Part shown: piece after piece, positions 9,369 to 17,621 of the stretch
Layout: each line of letters opens with the position of its first letter
Numbering within the stretch: the first letter of the stretch is position 1
NCBI RefSeq assembly: GCF_000739915.1
Contig: NZ_BBJT01000005.1
Location: forward strand, 248,001 to 312,000
Direction: 5' to 3'
From: Paenibacillus chitinolyticus NBRC 15660
GTDB lineage: Bacteria; Bacillota; Bacilli; Paenibacillales; NBRC-103111
DNA length: 64,000 bases
Notes under the pieces: model-generated
The model's database searches: none
The model's input: only the letters and a program-made list of their open reading frames with translations
What the model was told of the DNA's origin: nothing
Made by a program: the position numbers and the translations under genes

Positions 9369-11153
9369 TTAAGCTTTGGCTGCCGGTTGTTTCAACGCGA
9401 TGCGGATAGAAAGCTGTTCAAGCTGCTTCTCGTCGACTTCGCTCGGCGCATCGGTGAGCGGATCGGACGCGCTTGCCGTTTTCGGGAAGGCGATCGTTTC
9501 ACGCAGGTTCGTGCGTCCCGCAAGCAGCATCACCAGACGGTCGAAGCCGTATGCCATTCCGCCGTGCGGAGGCGTGCCGTATTCGAAGGCTTCGAGCAGG
9601 AAGCCGAATTTTTCTTTCGCTTTTTCAGGCGAGAATCCGAGCGCTGCGAACATTTTTTCCTGCACCTCGCGCTGGTAAATCCGCATGGAACCGCCGCCTA
9701 CTTCGTAGCCGTTGAGCACGATATCGTAGGCCTGGGCGCGCATCTGGCCCGGGTCCGTTTCGAAGAGGTGCAGATCTTCGTCCTTCGGACGGGTGAACGG
9801 GTGGTGCATGGCGACATAGCGCTTCTCGTCTTCGTCGTACTCGAACATCGGGAAGTCGACGACCCACAGGAATTTGTAGGCTTTGTCGTCGATCAGACCC
9901 AGATCGCGGCCGACTTTCAGACGAAGGTTGCCGAGTACGTCGTACACGACTTTCGGTTTGTCGGCGGAGAAGACGAGCAGATCCCCCTCTTCCACGTTCA
10001 GACGCTCGGTCAGCGCAGCGATCTCTTCTTCCTTGAAGAATTTGACGATCGGTCCTTTCCATTCGCCTTCCTTCACGGTGATCCAGGCCAGACCCTTGCC
10101 GCCGTAGCGGGATGCGAACGGCTGGAGATCGTCAAGTTCTTTGCGGCTCCACGTCGCGCCGCAGCCCTTGGCGTTCAAGGCTTTGACGATGCCGCCGTTT
10201 TTGGCGACCATGTTAAACACTTTTACATCGCTGTCTGCCACGATATCGGTCACCGTGGACAGCTCCAGCCCGAAGCGCAGGTCCGGCTTGTCGGAGCCGT
10301 ATTTGTCCATCGCTTCCGCGTACGTCAGACGCTGGAACGGTGTCGAAACTTCGGCTCCGACCGTTTCACGGAACAGACGCACGAGCAGCTGCTCCATCAT
10401 GTCCAGAAGCTGATCCTGGGACAGGAAGGACGTCTCGATGTCCACCTGCGTGAACTCCGGCTGACGGTCGGCCCGCAGATCCTCGTCGCGGAAACAGCGC
10501 GCGATCTGGTAGTACCGCTCCAGGCCGCTCACCATGAGCAGCTGTTTGTACAGCTGCGGGGACTGCGGCAGCGCGAAGAACTCGCCCGGATGCACACGGC
10601 TCGGCACGAGATAGTCGCGCGCGCCTTCCGGCGTGCTGCCCGTAAGGATCGGCGTCTCGATATCGAGAAAGCCGTTCTCGTCGAGGAACTCGCGGAAAAT
10701 CCGGGACGCTTTGGCGCGGAGCATGAGCGTCTGCTGCATTTCCGGACGGCGAAGGTCCAGATAGCGGTGCTTCAGGCGCAGCGTTTCGTCGATTTCGATG
10801 CCGTCTTCGATGAAGAACGGGGGATTTTTAGCCGCGTTCATAATTTCGATTTCCGTGATCCGGACTTCGATCTCACCGGTTTGCAGGTTGATGTTTACCG
10901 TTTCGGCGTCCCGTTCGACAACGGTCCCTTTTACAGCCAGTACATACTCGTTACGGGCGCGGTCGCCGACCGCCAGCGCTTCTCCCGAGAAATCCGGGTT
11001 GAAGACGATCTGCACAAGACCGCTGCGGTCGCGCAGGTCGATGAACAAGACGCCTCCCAGGTCGCGACGGCGCTGTACCCAACCGTTCAGAATAACCGTT
11101 TCTCCGATGTTCGCTTTCGTTAATTGCCCGCAATGATGTGTTTTGAGCATCAT
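9369..11153 (-). CDS. aspS: aspartyl-tRNA synthetase
   Basis: Class II synthetase that charges tRNA-Asp. The 594 residues carry an N-terminal OB-fold anticodon domain (about 1-110, with [20 protein letters not shown]), class II motif 1 near [14 protein letters not shown], motif 2 at [20 protein letters not shown], a bacterial GAD insert in the middle and motif 3 at [14 protein letters not shown] near the end. The start overlaps the hisS stop by 4 bp and a GGAGGGG lies upstream; the next codon is also ATG and could be used. It is the second gene of the T-box-controlled hisS-aspS operon. Confidence 0.96.
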   Translation of the reverse strand: MMLKTHHCGQLTKANIGETVILNGWVQRRRDLGGVLFIDLRDRSGLVQIVFNPDFSGEALAVGDRARNEYVLAVKGTVVERDAETVNINLQTGEIEVRITEIEIMNAAKNPPFFIEDGIEIDETLRLKHRYLDLRRPEMQQTLMLRAKASRIFREFLDENGFLDIETPILTGSTPEGARDYLVPSRVHPGEFFALPQSPQLYKQLLMVSGLERYYQIARCFRDEDLRADRQPEFTQVDIETSFLSQDQLLDMMEQLLVRLFRETVGAEVSTPFQRLTYAEAMDKYGSDKPDLRFGLELSTVTDIVADSDVKVFNMVAKNGGIVKALNAKGCGATWSRKELDDLQPFASRYGGKGLAWITVKEGEWKGPIVKFFKEEEIAALTERLNVEEGDLLVFSADKPKVVYDVLGNLRLKVGRDLGLIDDKAYKFLWVVDFPMFEYDEDEKRYVAMHHPFTRPKDEDLHLFETDPGQMRAQAYDIVLNGYEVGGGSMRIYQREVQEKMFAALGFSPEKAKEKFGFLLEAFEYGTPPHGGMAYGFDRLVMLLAGRTNLRETIAFPKTASASDPLTDAPSEVDEKQLEQLSIRIALKQPAAKA

Positions 11154-12439
11154 AATGACTGAACCCCTCCATTTTCGTTTCCGGATCTTGTCCGTTTCAA
11201 AATCGTTTCCGCAAAATTCTCCAGCTTGATCGTTTCCTGCTCGCCGGTAGCCATCGTTTTGACCGTAATTTCACCGCGCTCCAGCTCGTCGTCTCCCAGA
11301 ATGGCGACAAAACGCGCCGCAGAGCGGTCAGCCGATTTCATCTGCGTTTTCATTTTGCGGCCCTGGTAATCCTTCTCCGCCAAAATGCCGTGCGCACGCA
11401 GCTCGTAGAGCCGCTTCACGATCTCGTCCTCGGCCGCCTGACCGAGTCCGATCAGGTACACGTCCAGCCCGGGAGGCTGAGGAAGCTGCACGCCCTGGGA
11501 TTCCAGGACGAGCAGAATGCGCTCAAGGCCGAGGCCGAAGCCGACGCCCGGCTGATCTTGCCCGCCGACCTCGGAGACGAGGCCGTTATACCGGCCCCCG
11601 CCGCCGATCGTATCGATGGAGCCGATGCCCGCCGCTTTATATTCGAAAGCGGTGTGCGTGTAATAATCGAGCCCGCGCACCAGGCGTGGATTGATCGTAA
11701 ACGGAATCTCCACCGCGGTCAGATGACGTTTCACCGCTTCGAAGTGAGTCCGGCACGCTTCGTCCAGATCGTCCAGCAGTTCGGGTGCCCCGTCGAAATA
11801 CTTCTGGTCGACTTTGCAGTCCAGAATCCGCATCGGATTGCGGTCGAACCGCGACTGGCAGTCCTTGCAGAGCTTATCCTTGAAAGGCTCCAGAAACGCC
11901 TGCAGTCTCGCTTTGTAATTCCCCCGGATCTCGGGTGTCCCGACCGAGTTAATTTCCACGGATACGCCCGTCATCCCCAGTTCGCGGTAAAACGTGTAAC
12001 CGAACGCGATGACTTCGGCATCCAGCGAAGGATCCTCCGAGCCGAACGCTTCGATCCCGAACTGGTGAAACTGCCGGTAGCGTCCGGCCTGCGGCTGCTC
12101 ATACCGGAACATGGGTCCGATGTAAAACAGCTTGCTGATATCGGGCTCGCCGTACAGTTTATTTTCCACATACGCGCGTACGACGCCGGCCGTTCCTTCC
12201 GGACGGAGCGAAATACTGCGGTTTCCTTTGTCCTGGAACGTGTACATTTCTTTCTCCACGATATCCGTCGTCTCCCCCACACCCCTGGAAAACAGCTCGG
12301 TGTGTTCGAAAATCGGCGTACGAATTTCCCGGTAGCGGAACCGGCTGCACAGGTCGCGGGCCTTGCTTTCCAGCGCCTGCCACTTTTCTACGGAACCCGG
12401 CATAATGTCCTGGGTGCCCTTCGGCTTTTGCATGCTCAT
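11150..12439 (-). CDS. hisS: histidyl-tRNA synthetase
   Basis: Class II synthetase charging tRNA-His. The 429-residue protein opens with the family start [11 protein letters not shown], then motif 2 ([18 protein letters not shown]), the histidine-specific motif [15 protein letters not shown], motif 3 ([16 protein letters not shown]) and a C-terminal anticodon domain of about 90 residues. The ATG has AAGGAGG eight bases upstream; a second ATG two codons later is also possible. Transcription is controlled by the T-box leader that ends about 80 bp before the start. Confidence 0.96.
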   Translation of the reverse strand: MSMQKPKGTQDIMPGSVEKWQALESKARDLCSRFRYREIRTPIFEHTELFSRGVGETTDIVEKEMYTFQDKGNRSISLRPEGTAGVVRAYVENKLYGEPDISKLFYIGPMFRYEQPQAGRYRQFHQFGIEAFGSEDPSLDAEVIAFGYTFYRELGMTGVSVEINSVGTPEIRGNYKARLQAFLEPFKDKLCKDCQSRFDRNPMRILDCKVDQKYFDGAPELLDDLDEACRTHFEAVKRHLTAVEIPFTINPRLVRGLDYYTHTAFEYKAAGIGSIDTIGGGGRYNGLVSEVGGQDQPGVGFGLGLERILLVLESQGVQLPQPPGLDVYLIGLGQAAEDEIVKRLYELRAHGILAEKDYQGRKMKTQMKSADRSAARFVAILGDDELERGEITVKTMATGEQETIKLENFAETILKRTRSGNENGGVQSL

Positions 12440-12520
12440 GCGAGCTTCCTCCTTGCTTTTCTTGTCGACTTTCCCCGTTGTCTTGCGTCTGCGATGTTAC
12501 TTTTTTGCCATTAAAAAATT

Positions 12521-12564
12521 AAAAAAGTCCCCCATCCCTAAAACCGCAAAACGGTCAAAGGGAC
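12521..12564 (-). terminator. T-box attenuator terminator
   Basis: On the minus strand a GTCCCT/AGGGA-containing stem enclosing a smaller ACCG/CGGT hairpin is followed by TTTTTT. It lies downstream of the T-box sequence and is the expected alternative to the antiterminator. Confidence 0.75.
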
Positions 12565-12885
12565 GAGAGACGTTAGTAACTAATCATCACCCGTGGTGCC
12601 ACCCACATTCCGAAAATCGGCGGCCTGCGGCTCGGAAAAGTCCGGCCCGGCTGATTCTCGCTTCATACGGTTAACGCCCGTCTACGCAAATCGGCTAATG
12701 AGACACGGTCAGCGCGGCATGTTGCTAGGAACAAACACCGGCAGCCCTCTGTTCACCGATTGTCCTCCGGGAGGTCTTACGCTCGGCCATCATAAGGAAG
12801 CTTGCAGCCAGGGCTTCCCTCTCTGAGTACGTGGAGTCGAACGACTTCATCCCTTCAGCGGATCAAAGTTTTTCAGGGTTGTATT
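12521..12885 (-). promoter_or_regulatory. T-box riboswitch leader of hisS-aspS
   Basis: The minus strand carries the T-box signature GGGTGGCACCACGGG at 12590-12605, upstream of an attenuator terminator and hisS. Further 5' is a stem I-like segment with AGAGAGGGAAGC and a complementary GCTTCC. In such leaders uncharged tRNA pairs with the specifier codon and with the T-box bulge and prevents termination. By context the ligand should be tRNA-His or tRNA-Asp. A GAC triplet at 12774-12776 (minus strand) is a possible Asp specifier, but I could not fold stem I well enough to assign it. Confidence 0.9.
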
Positions 12886-12892
12886 AGAGATG

Positions 12893-12921
12893 ATTGTAAA
12901 CGGCTCTTCCGGCAAAGTCAA
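12893..12921 (-). promoter_or_regulatory. promoter of the hisS-aspS leader
   Basis: On the minus strand TTGACT is separated by 17 bp from TACAAT. It lies between the stop of the hxlR-type gene and the T-box leader, giving a leader of roughly 445 nt before hisS. Confidence 0.8.
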
Positions 12922-12930
12922 GCTTTTCCC

Positions 12931-13236
12931 TTACCAAGTTTCCGCCCATTTTTGCAGCTCGTCCATTACCGGTTCGAGGCCCTTGCCTTTCTCGGTCAGT
13001 TCGTATTCGATCCGTACAGGCGTCTCCGGGTAAACGTGCCGGATCAGAATGCCCGCCGCCTCCAGTTCTTTGAAGCGTTCGGACAGCATTCTGTCGCTCA
13101 TGCTCGGAATCATATCGGATATATCTTTAAAACGCTTGGGACCGCTCAAAAGGACCCGGATGATCAATCCCGTCCAACGTTTTCCAAGCAGTTCAAACGC
13201 ATTCTCGAATTTGGGACACAAATGAAAATCTGCCAT
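12931..13236 (-). CDS. HxlR-family transcriptional regulator
   Basis: Small winged-helix DNA-binding protein of 101 residues in the HxlR (DUF24) family. It shows the family pattern C-x-K-x-E-N-A (CPKFENAFELLGKRWTGLII), the recognition region RFKDISDMIPSMSDRMLSER and the wing RIEYELTEKGKGLEPV. Members often sense reactive electrophiles or aldehydes through the N-terminal cysteine, here Cys7. It stands alone: the neighbour downstream is the aaRS operon with its own promoter and the neighbour upstream is on the other strand. The effector and targets are unknown. Confidence 0.88.
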   Translation of the reverse strand: MADFHLCPKFENAFELLGKRWTGLIIRVLLSGPKRFKDISDMIPSMSDRMLSERFKELEAAGILIRHVYPETPVRIEYELTEKGKGLEPVMDELQKWAETW

Positions 13237-13271
13237 GCGACATCATCTCCTTAGCTACATCTTACCATAGT

Positions 13272-13290
13272 GACTTGTCAAAAGTAAGTC
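13272..13290 (-). promoter_or_regulatory. candidate autoregulatory operator of the hxlR-type gene
   Basis: GACTT and AAGTC form an inverted repeat with a 9-bp centre, 36 bp upstream of the regulator start. On the minus strand it overlaps a possible TTACTT-N17-TAAGAT promoter. HxlR-family proteins bind short inverted repeats near their own promoters; the match is inferred, not proven. Confidence 0.35.
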
Positions 13291-13485
13291 TATAAAACTA
13301 ATATCCCGCCGAAGGCCCGGTTTATGCCTTCACCTTCACCTTCTCAATCGCATACGCCGCCGGGCTGTCATTTCATTAAACCTTTTTCGGACATTTGAAA
13401 AATACGGGTTCTACTCTAGCGCCTCCCTCATAGAATAGGATCATAGAGTTCAGAATCATAGAGCCGAACAGACAGGAGGTTGGCT

Positions 13486-14271
13486 ATGCTTCCCCGGTTT
13501 TTCAACCGAATAGACAAGCTGCTTGCGATTTACGGCGCCGTTGCGGCCGCCAGTTTTGCCGTCACCCTGCTCTTCGCCCATCAGTCCGGAGAAAAAAGCC
13601 CGCCCCCTCCTGCTTACGCTTATGCGCAAATAACGGCGCCCAACGGAGTCGAGCTGCATGTGGCGAAAACCAAACCCGAGCGGATTGCGCTCAAAGCCGT
13701 AAAAGGCAACATCATGGAGCTGTCGGAGTTCGGGATCAACGGCGGCTTTTTCTGGCAGGGCAACCTGCTCAGCATCGCCGTTATGAACGACCTGCCGGTC
13801 AAGGGGGCGCAGGGCGAATACGGATCGGGCTGGTTCAATACCGGCCATAAGCGGGGAACCCTCGTCTGGGACGGCGCAGCCCGGCAGTTTACGGTCCAGC
13901 AGGCGTCCGATGCGGCCGAGCTGAAGGTAGCGGACCGCAACCGCTACTGGGCCCAGGGCGGGATCTCCATGAGCCTGCAAAACGAAGCCGACTGGCGCAA
14001 GCTCGCCAAGGAGGAGAACATGCCCGCCCTGAACGAAGCCCGCATGCGGACCGGCATCGTGTACGACAAAAGCAACGCCGTCTGGCTCGTCGTAACGCCG
14101 ACGCCGTGCACCGGCGAGCAGTTTCGCGCCGCCATCGCGGGATCGCTGGGCAGAAGCGGACTCGTGGACGGCGTATTCCTGGACGGAAACGGCTCCTCCC
14201 AGCTCAAAGTGGCGCAGGCTGCTCTGCCGGGCGACAAACGGCAAATCTATCAGATGATTGCCCTGCATTGA
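13486..14271 (+). CDS. exported phosphodiester glycosidase (NAGPA-domain) family protein
   Basis: Protein of 261 residues related to the mammalian N-acetylglucosamine-1-phosphodiester alpha-N-acetylglucosaminidase domain (DUF2233), which cleaves sugar phosphodiesters. One N-terminal hydrophobic helix (about residues 10-30) anchors or exports it. The domain motifs are visible: GINGGFFW near residue 85 and DGVFLDGNGSSQLKV close to the end. The ATG at 13486 was preferred because AGGAGG ends 6 nt upstream; an in-frame TTG at 13480 touches that site. In Bacillus relatives act on wall teichoic-acid-like or glycan phosphodiesters; the substrate here is unknown. It is a single plus-strand gene among minus-strand ones. 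Confidence 0.83.
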   Translation: MLPRFFNRIDKLLAIYGAVAAASFAVTLLFAHQSGEKSPPPPAYAYAQITAPNGVELHVAKTKPERIALKAVKGNIMELSEFGINGGFFWQGNLLSIAVMNDLPVKGAQGEYGSGWFNTGHKRGTLVWDGAARQFTVQQASDAAELKVADRNRYWAQGGISMSLQNEADWRKLAKEENMPALNEARMRTGIVYDKSNAVWLVVTPTPCTGEQFRAAIAGSLGRSGLVDGVFLDGNGSSQLKVAQAALPGDKRQIYQMIALH

Positions 14272-14300
14272 CGATCCATTTCTGCGGGAAATCCGGCCGT

Positions 14301-14335
14301 AAAAAGAAAATAGCCTGCAGCATAAAGCTGCAGAC
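14301..14335 (-). terminator. terminator after the FAD oxidoreductase gene
   Basis: On the minus strand AGTCTGCAGC and GCTGCAGGCT form a hairpin followed by ATTTTCTTTTT, about 110 bp beyond the oxidoreductase stop. In the plus direction there is no T-run, so it serves the minus-strand gene best. Confidence 0.7.
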
Positions 14336-14442
14336 TGTCCATGGATATCTATATCGTAAAGGGGGTCGATATTTAGTATAGAACGCGAACATTAATCCCA
14401 GATGAAAATCAAGTTACAATTTCGTTACAATCTCGGACGAAA

Positions 14443-16425
14443 TTATGACGCCGCAGGTTTTGCGCCTTTGCTTTCGGCGTATTTATGCAAATCCATGATC
14501 AGCATAAAGGTATCGCCGTTTGTCAGGTTCTGCTTGTCCTTGATTGTCGCGAGCGACGATTCCTGCACGATGCCTCGCTTGGAGAGTTCGGCCATGGCGC
14601 CTTCCTTCGGAACGGCGATGCCCAGTCCCTGCGTCATCGTATACGCGGCCTGATCGAGCGTCAGCGCGGACTTCTTGCGCGCTTCCTCGTCGATTCCTTT
14701 CAGCGAACCGCTCGGATCGCCGCCGTAAGCCGACGGAATGATTTTCTTCATCCGGGTGATATAGTTCACCATGCGCTGAGGGTTTGACACTTTGTCCAGC
14801 TCAAACTCGTTCTTGTAGCCGCCGCCTACGAGAGACATGGACACGGCTGCTTTGAGACCTTCATACTGCTTGTGGGTCATAAAAGGCTGCGGCTTCATGC
14901 TGAAAGGCTTAAGATCCACGCCTTGTTTGTTCAGCATGTCCTGGAGCTTCGCAATATTCTCCTTCGAAGCGGCAAGCTCGCGGAAGCTCAGCCCCGCATC
15001 TTTGGCGAGTTTGGCTGCGGCGCCTGCGGCTTGTCCCTCAGCCATGCCGACCGGGATGACCCGGGCGCTGCCGTGCGGAAGCGTGTCATAGGAAGCCGCG
15101 CGCCCGATGACGAGCAGCCCGTCCACCTTCTTCGGTACGATGCTCCGGAAAGGAATCGCGTACTGCTCCGGCTGCGTGACGACCATACCCGTGTCCGTCG
15201 GAGCCAGACGCTGGATATCGACCGGATACGAGCCGAATGCGATCCGGTCCCACTGGTCGCGGTTTTCCAGCAGGTCGATAATATTCAGACGGTATTCCCC
15301 CTGAATATGGCGCGTCTCCCTGACGTACAGCTCCGGAGCTGTGCCCGCCAGTTCGACACCCGCGAATTCGGGGTAGTTCTTTTTCAAGAAAGCGACCACG
15401 TTCGGAATTTCTTTCTTCGCGATTTCAAACGCTTCGGCGCGCGACTTCGCGTCCAGACCGTCGATATTGAAAATCTGCAAAGCGTTGATCAGTACCATAT
15501 CGCCGTCTTGGCGTCCGATATTCAGACCGCGCATCTTCACGCGTTCCGGGTTAAGCGCCGGGTAGTTGTAAAGCTCTTTGTAGCCCCAGGCGCTGACTTC
15601 GTTGGCATCGGACATCGGATCGTCGTCCGTTTTCAAATGCTTGCTGATCTGGGACCAGACGTCAGGCGTCACATTTTTCAGCTTGAATACGAGCGTAACC
15701 GCCATTTTGGCGTTTTTGTTTCCGAGATCTTCCAGGCCATACGTAAAAGGAACGCCGGCCGCGGCGGCGATATCGCCGTCCTGCGTCGCGTCGATCACGG
15801 CATTCGCGCGGATTTCCTGCTTCGTTCCGTCTTCTTTTGTAAGGGTGATGCCTTCTACACGGGTTTGCTGTCCCTGATTGGACAAGAGCGGCTCGATGGA
15901 TTTAAGTTTAAGCATAAGATCGATGTTCTTCTCGCCGCGCACCATGTCGTAGAATGCGTTTGCCGCCGTGTTGATGCTGAAAGAATCGCCTTCGATTTTA
16001 CTGTACCATTCGGAAAAAAGGCCTTTGTTCAGCACGTCGTGCGGATTGAGCACGGACGGATTCGGCACATAGTTCATGTCGATGCTGTTCAGCCAGCCGA
16101 GTGTCATCAGGCCGCCGAGAATTTCCCGGTCGTGCCCGTCCACCAGCAAGGTCTTCTGCCCGTTGCGAGCCGCGGACACCGCTGCCGTTACCCCCTCCGG
16201 GTCCGTTCCGACGACGATCACATCATACTGCTTCTCCAGATTCGCTACCGATTTCACTTCGGACAGCGTTTGCTGAGCGATCGGCTTCGGTTTGTTGTGA
16301 TGACGGTACTGCCAGTAAAGTGCGGCTGCGGCTGCGATTACGGTCAGCACGATCAGCAGGCACATCCAGACGATCCAGGATTTTGATGCGGCATGCTTCG
16401 AATGGTTGTTCTTACTCTTTGTCAT
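14443..16425 (-). CDS. membrane-anchored FAD-dependent oxidoreductase
   Basis: Protein of 660 residues with a basic cytoplasmic start, one transmembrane helix at about residues 16-40 and a large FAD_oxidored-type domain outside or inside depending on topology. The dinucleotide-binding motif is DVIVVGTDPEGVTAAVSAA; its second glycine is replaced relative to the usual GGGPAG, but the fold pattern (beta strand, turn, helix, then acidic TLLVDG) is kept. A VIDATQDGDIAAAAGVPF motif in the middle and a GLLVIGRAASYD motif further on are typical of this family. The C-terminal 140 residues are extra and resemble no domain I recognise. The substrate is unknown. It has a long leader (16426-16727). Confidence 0.8.
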   Translation of the reverse strand: MTKSKNNHSKHAASKSWIVWMCLLIVLTVIAAAAALYWQYRHHNKPKPIAQQTLSEVKSVANLEKQYDVIVVGTDPEGVTAAVSAARNGQKTLLVDGHDREILGGLMTLGWLNSIDMNYVPNPSVLNPHDVLNKGLFSEWYSKIEGDSFSINTAANAFYDMVRGEKNIDLMLKLKSIEPLLSNQGQQTRVEGITLTKEDGTKQEIRANAVIDATQDGDIAAAAGVPFTYGLEDLGNKNAKMAVTLVFKLKNVTPDVWSQISKHLKTDDDPMSDANEVSAWGYKELYNYPALNPERVKMRGLNIGRQDGDMVLINALQIFNIDGLDAKSRAEAFEIAKKEIPNVVAFLKKNYPEFAGVELAGTAPELYVRETRHIQGEYRLNIIDLLENRDQWDRIAFGSYPVDIQRLAPTDTGMVVTQPEQYAIPFRSIVPKKVDGLLVIGRAASYDTLPHGSARVIPVGMAEGQAAGAAAKLAKDAGLSFRELAASKENIAKLQDMLNKQGVDLKPFSMKPQPFMTHKQYEGLKAAVSMSLVGGGYKNEFELDKVSNPQRMVNYITRMKKIIPSAYGGDPSGSLKGIDEEARKKSALTLDQAAYTMTQGLGIAVPKEGAMAELSKRGIVQESSLATIKDKQNLTNGDTFMLIMDLHKYAESKGAKPAAS

Positions 16426-16727
16426 GGGGCACCTTCCTCATTGAATTCCAACTACTTATGTTTCTGCTTGCGTCCCGGCTATGTAGTCCTGTGTGCATGG
16501 GTTGTTCCGGAGCTTTTTCCGATTTGCTGCACGAATACGATTACGCCCGGGACAGCGGAGAGTAGGGGAGTTGAACCCGTTATCCGCCTTGGAAGTTTTG
16601 TAGGGTCGTGAACTTATTGGAACGCCCGGAACAGCGGGAAGCTCAAGCACCACTCTTCTTATACGGGAATGAAGCCAATCGGTCTCCGTCAAACGGCAAA
16701 AAGCTTCTTTTCCTCCTAAAAATGACC
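16426..16727 (-). promoter_or_regulatory. about 300-nt untranslated leader of the FAD oxidoreductase gene
   Basis: Between a promoter at 16734-16761 and the oxidoreductase start lies a leader with no convincing gene. Near its 5' end is a strong Shine-Dalgarno-like AGGAGGAAAAG, followed by possible TTG-started ORFs of 18 or 78 codons, neither convincing by composition. It also holds two nearly identical 16-bp direct repeats. I see no known riboswitch signature. It could be an uncharacterised attenuator or leader peptide region. Confidence 0.4.
16543..16637. repeat. pair of 16-bp direct repeats in the leader
   Basis: acgcccgggacagcgg at 16543-16558 and acgcccggaacagcgg at 16622-16637 differ at one base and are 79 bp apart start to start. 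They could be protein-binding sites or alternative RNA pairing arms. Confidence 0.7.
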
Positions 16728-16733
16728 ATGACT

Positions 16734-16761
16734 AGTGTAACATATTTTGCAAGGGGGACAA
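16734..16761 (-). promoter_or_regulatory. candidate promoter of the FAD oxidoreductase gene
   Basis: On the minus strand TTGTCC is followed after 16 bp by TACACT. The match to consensus is moderate. Confidence 0.4.
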
Positions 16762-16803
16762 AGGTTTAAAGCTGGCCCGCTCTTGTGTCTGCCTTCTCTG
16801 CGC

Positions 16804-16837
16804 AAAATGAAAACCGGCCTTCCGCAGGGAGGCCGGT
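16804..16837 (-). terminator. terminator of the rel-dtd transcription unit
   Basis: On the minus strand ACCGGCCT and AGGCCGGT form an eight-pair hairpin followed by TTTCATTTT. It begins 5 nt after the stop codon of the small ORF at 16842-17015. Confidence 0.75.
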
Positions 16838-16841
16838 CTCG

Positions 16842-17015
16842 TTAACGGGGCGGCACTTTGGCCGTCCGTTTGAATCTTCCTTGCGCGGGGGCGATTTCCC
16901 CGCTCGCTTCCATCCCGGACTGCTCGGCTCCGGCTCGTATTCTTTCGGAGTAAGCGGAATGAGCGAGCTGGCTCTCGGGCTGGGTCATTTGCTTTTCTTT
17001 AAGGGATCGGCGCAT
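16842..17015 (-). CDS. small hypothetical protein, 57 residues
   Basis: An ATG-started frame of 57 codons begins MRRSLKEKQMTQPESQLAHS and ends five bases before a rho-independent terminator, the position expected for a last gene of the rel-dtd operon. GAGGAG lies 12 nt upstream of the ATG, a rather long spacing. The product is hydrophilic, basic at both ends and without a signal peptide or membrane helix. I recognise no family. It lies 135 bp after dtd. Support is mainly positional. Confidence 0.4.
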   Translation of the reverse strand: MRRSLKEKQMTQPESQLAHSAYSERIRAGAEQSGMEASGEIAPAQGRFKRTAKVPPR

Positions 17016-17150
17016 GGTGTAGGAAAGCTCCTCTGTCTAATGGCGCGCCGGAGGAAGTACTTCTCCGAAGAGAAGACCCTCCGGCCGGCGGCTTCGACTT
17101 TTAGGCTGTCCAAAGAGCTGCCGCATTATGCCAGTCCGGCACCCGCCCGA

Positions 17151-17594
17151 TTAAGCTTTGCTTTCGAGAATAAGCGTGACCGGTCCCCAGTTGGTGAAGG
17201 CGACATCCATCATTTGTCCGAACGCCCCCGTTTCCACATGAAGGCCCTGTTCGCGGAGAAGGCCGTTGAACTTATCGTACAAAGCCTCTGCCTGCTCGGG
17301 CCGGGCCGCCCCCATAAAATTCGGCCTTCTGCCTTTCCGGCAGTCCCCGTACAGGGTAAACTGCGAAACGGAAAGCACGCTGCCGCCGATATCCTTCACG
17401 GAAAAGTTCATCTTTTCCTGTTCATCCTCGAAAATGCGCAAGCCCGCTATCTTGTCCGCCAAATATTTGGCGTCCTCTTCCGTATCTTCATGGCCCACGC
17501 CTACCAGAAGCATCAAGCCCCTGTCGATGCGGCCGACGATTTCCCCGTTTACCGTAACCTGCGCTTCCTTGCTGCGCTGTACCACGACTTTCAT
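17151..17594 (-). CDS. dtd: D-aminoacyl-tRNA deacylase
   Basis: Dtd hydrolyses D-amino acids (and glycine on tRNA-Ala) mischarged on tRNA, a chiral proofreading step. The 147-residue length is standard. The start [17 protein letters not shown] matches the family and was preferred to an in-frame GTG at 17603 that lies on the ribosome-binding site AAGGAGA. The active-site motif [17 protein letters not shown] is present. The C-terminal motif reads [10 protein letters not shown], keeping the cross-subunit Gly-Pro but with Trp where many homologues have Asp. It follows rel by 27 bp, the order seen in Bacillus. Confidence 0.95.
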   Translation of the reverse strand: MKVVVQRSKEAQVTVNGEIVGRIDRGLMLLVGVGHEDTEEDAKYLADKIAGLRIFEDEQEKMNFSVKDIGGSVLSVSQFTLYGDCRKGRRPNFMGAARPEQAEALYDKFNGLLREQGLHVETGAFGQMMDVAFTNWGPVTLILESKA

Positions 17595-17621
17595 TAATTC
17601 CACTCTCCTTGCCGAAAGTGC

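Noticed and set aside
9387-11123. Long plus-strand open frame opposite aspS
   Set aside because: aspS is certain on the minus strand; GC-rich codon bias often leaves the opposite strand open. The same applies to long frames opposite the FAD oxidoreductase (14872-16386), rel (18507-19673) and tgt/queA.
16555-16600. GGGTTCAA-like sequence suggesting a tRNA T-loop
   Set aside because: No acceptor, D or anticodon stems can be formed around it.
16456-16692. 78-codon TTG-started frame in the leader of the FAD oxidoreductase
   Set aside because: Composition is unlike a folded protein and the start is not placed well relative to the AGGAGG.
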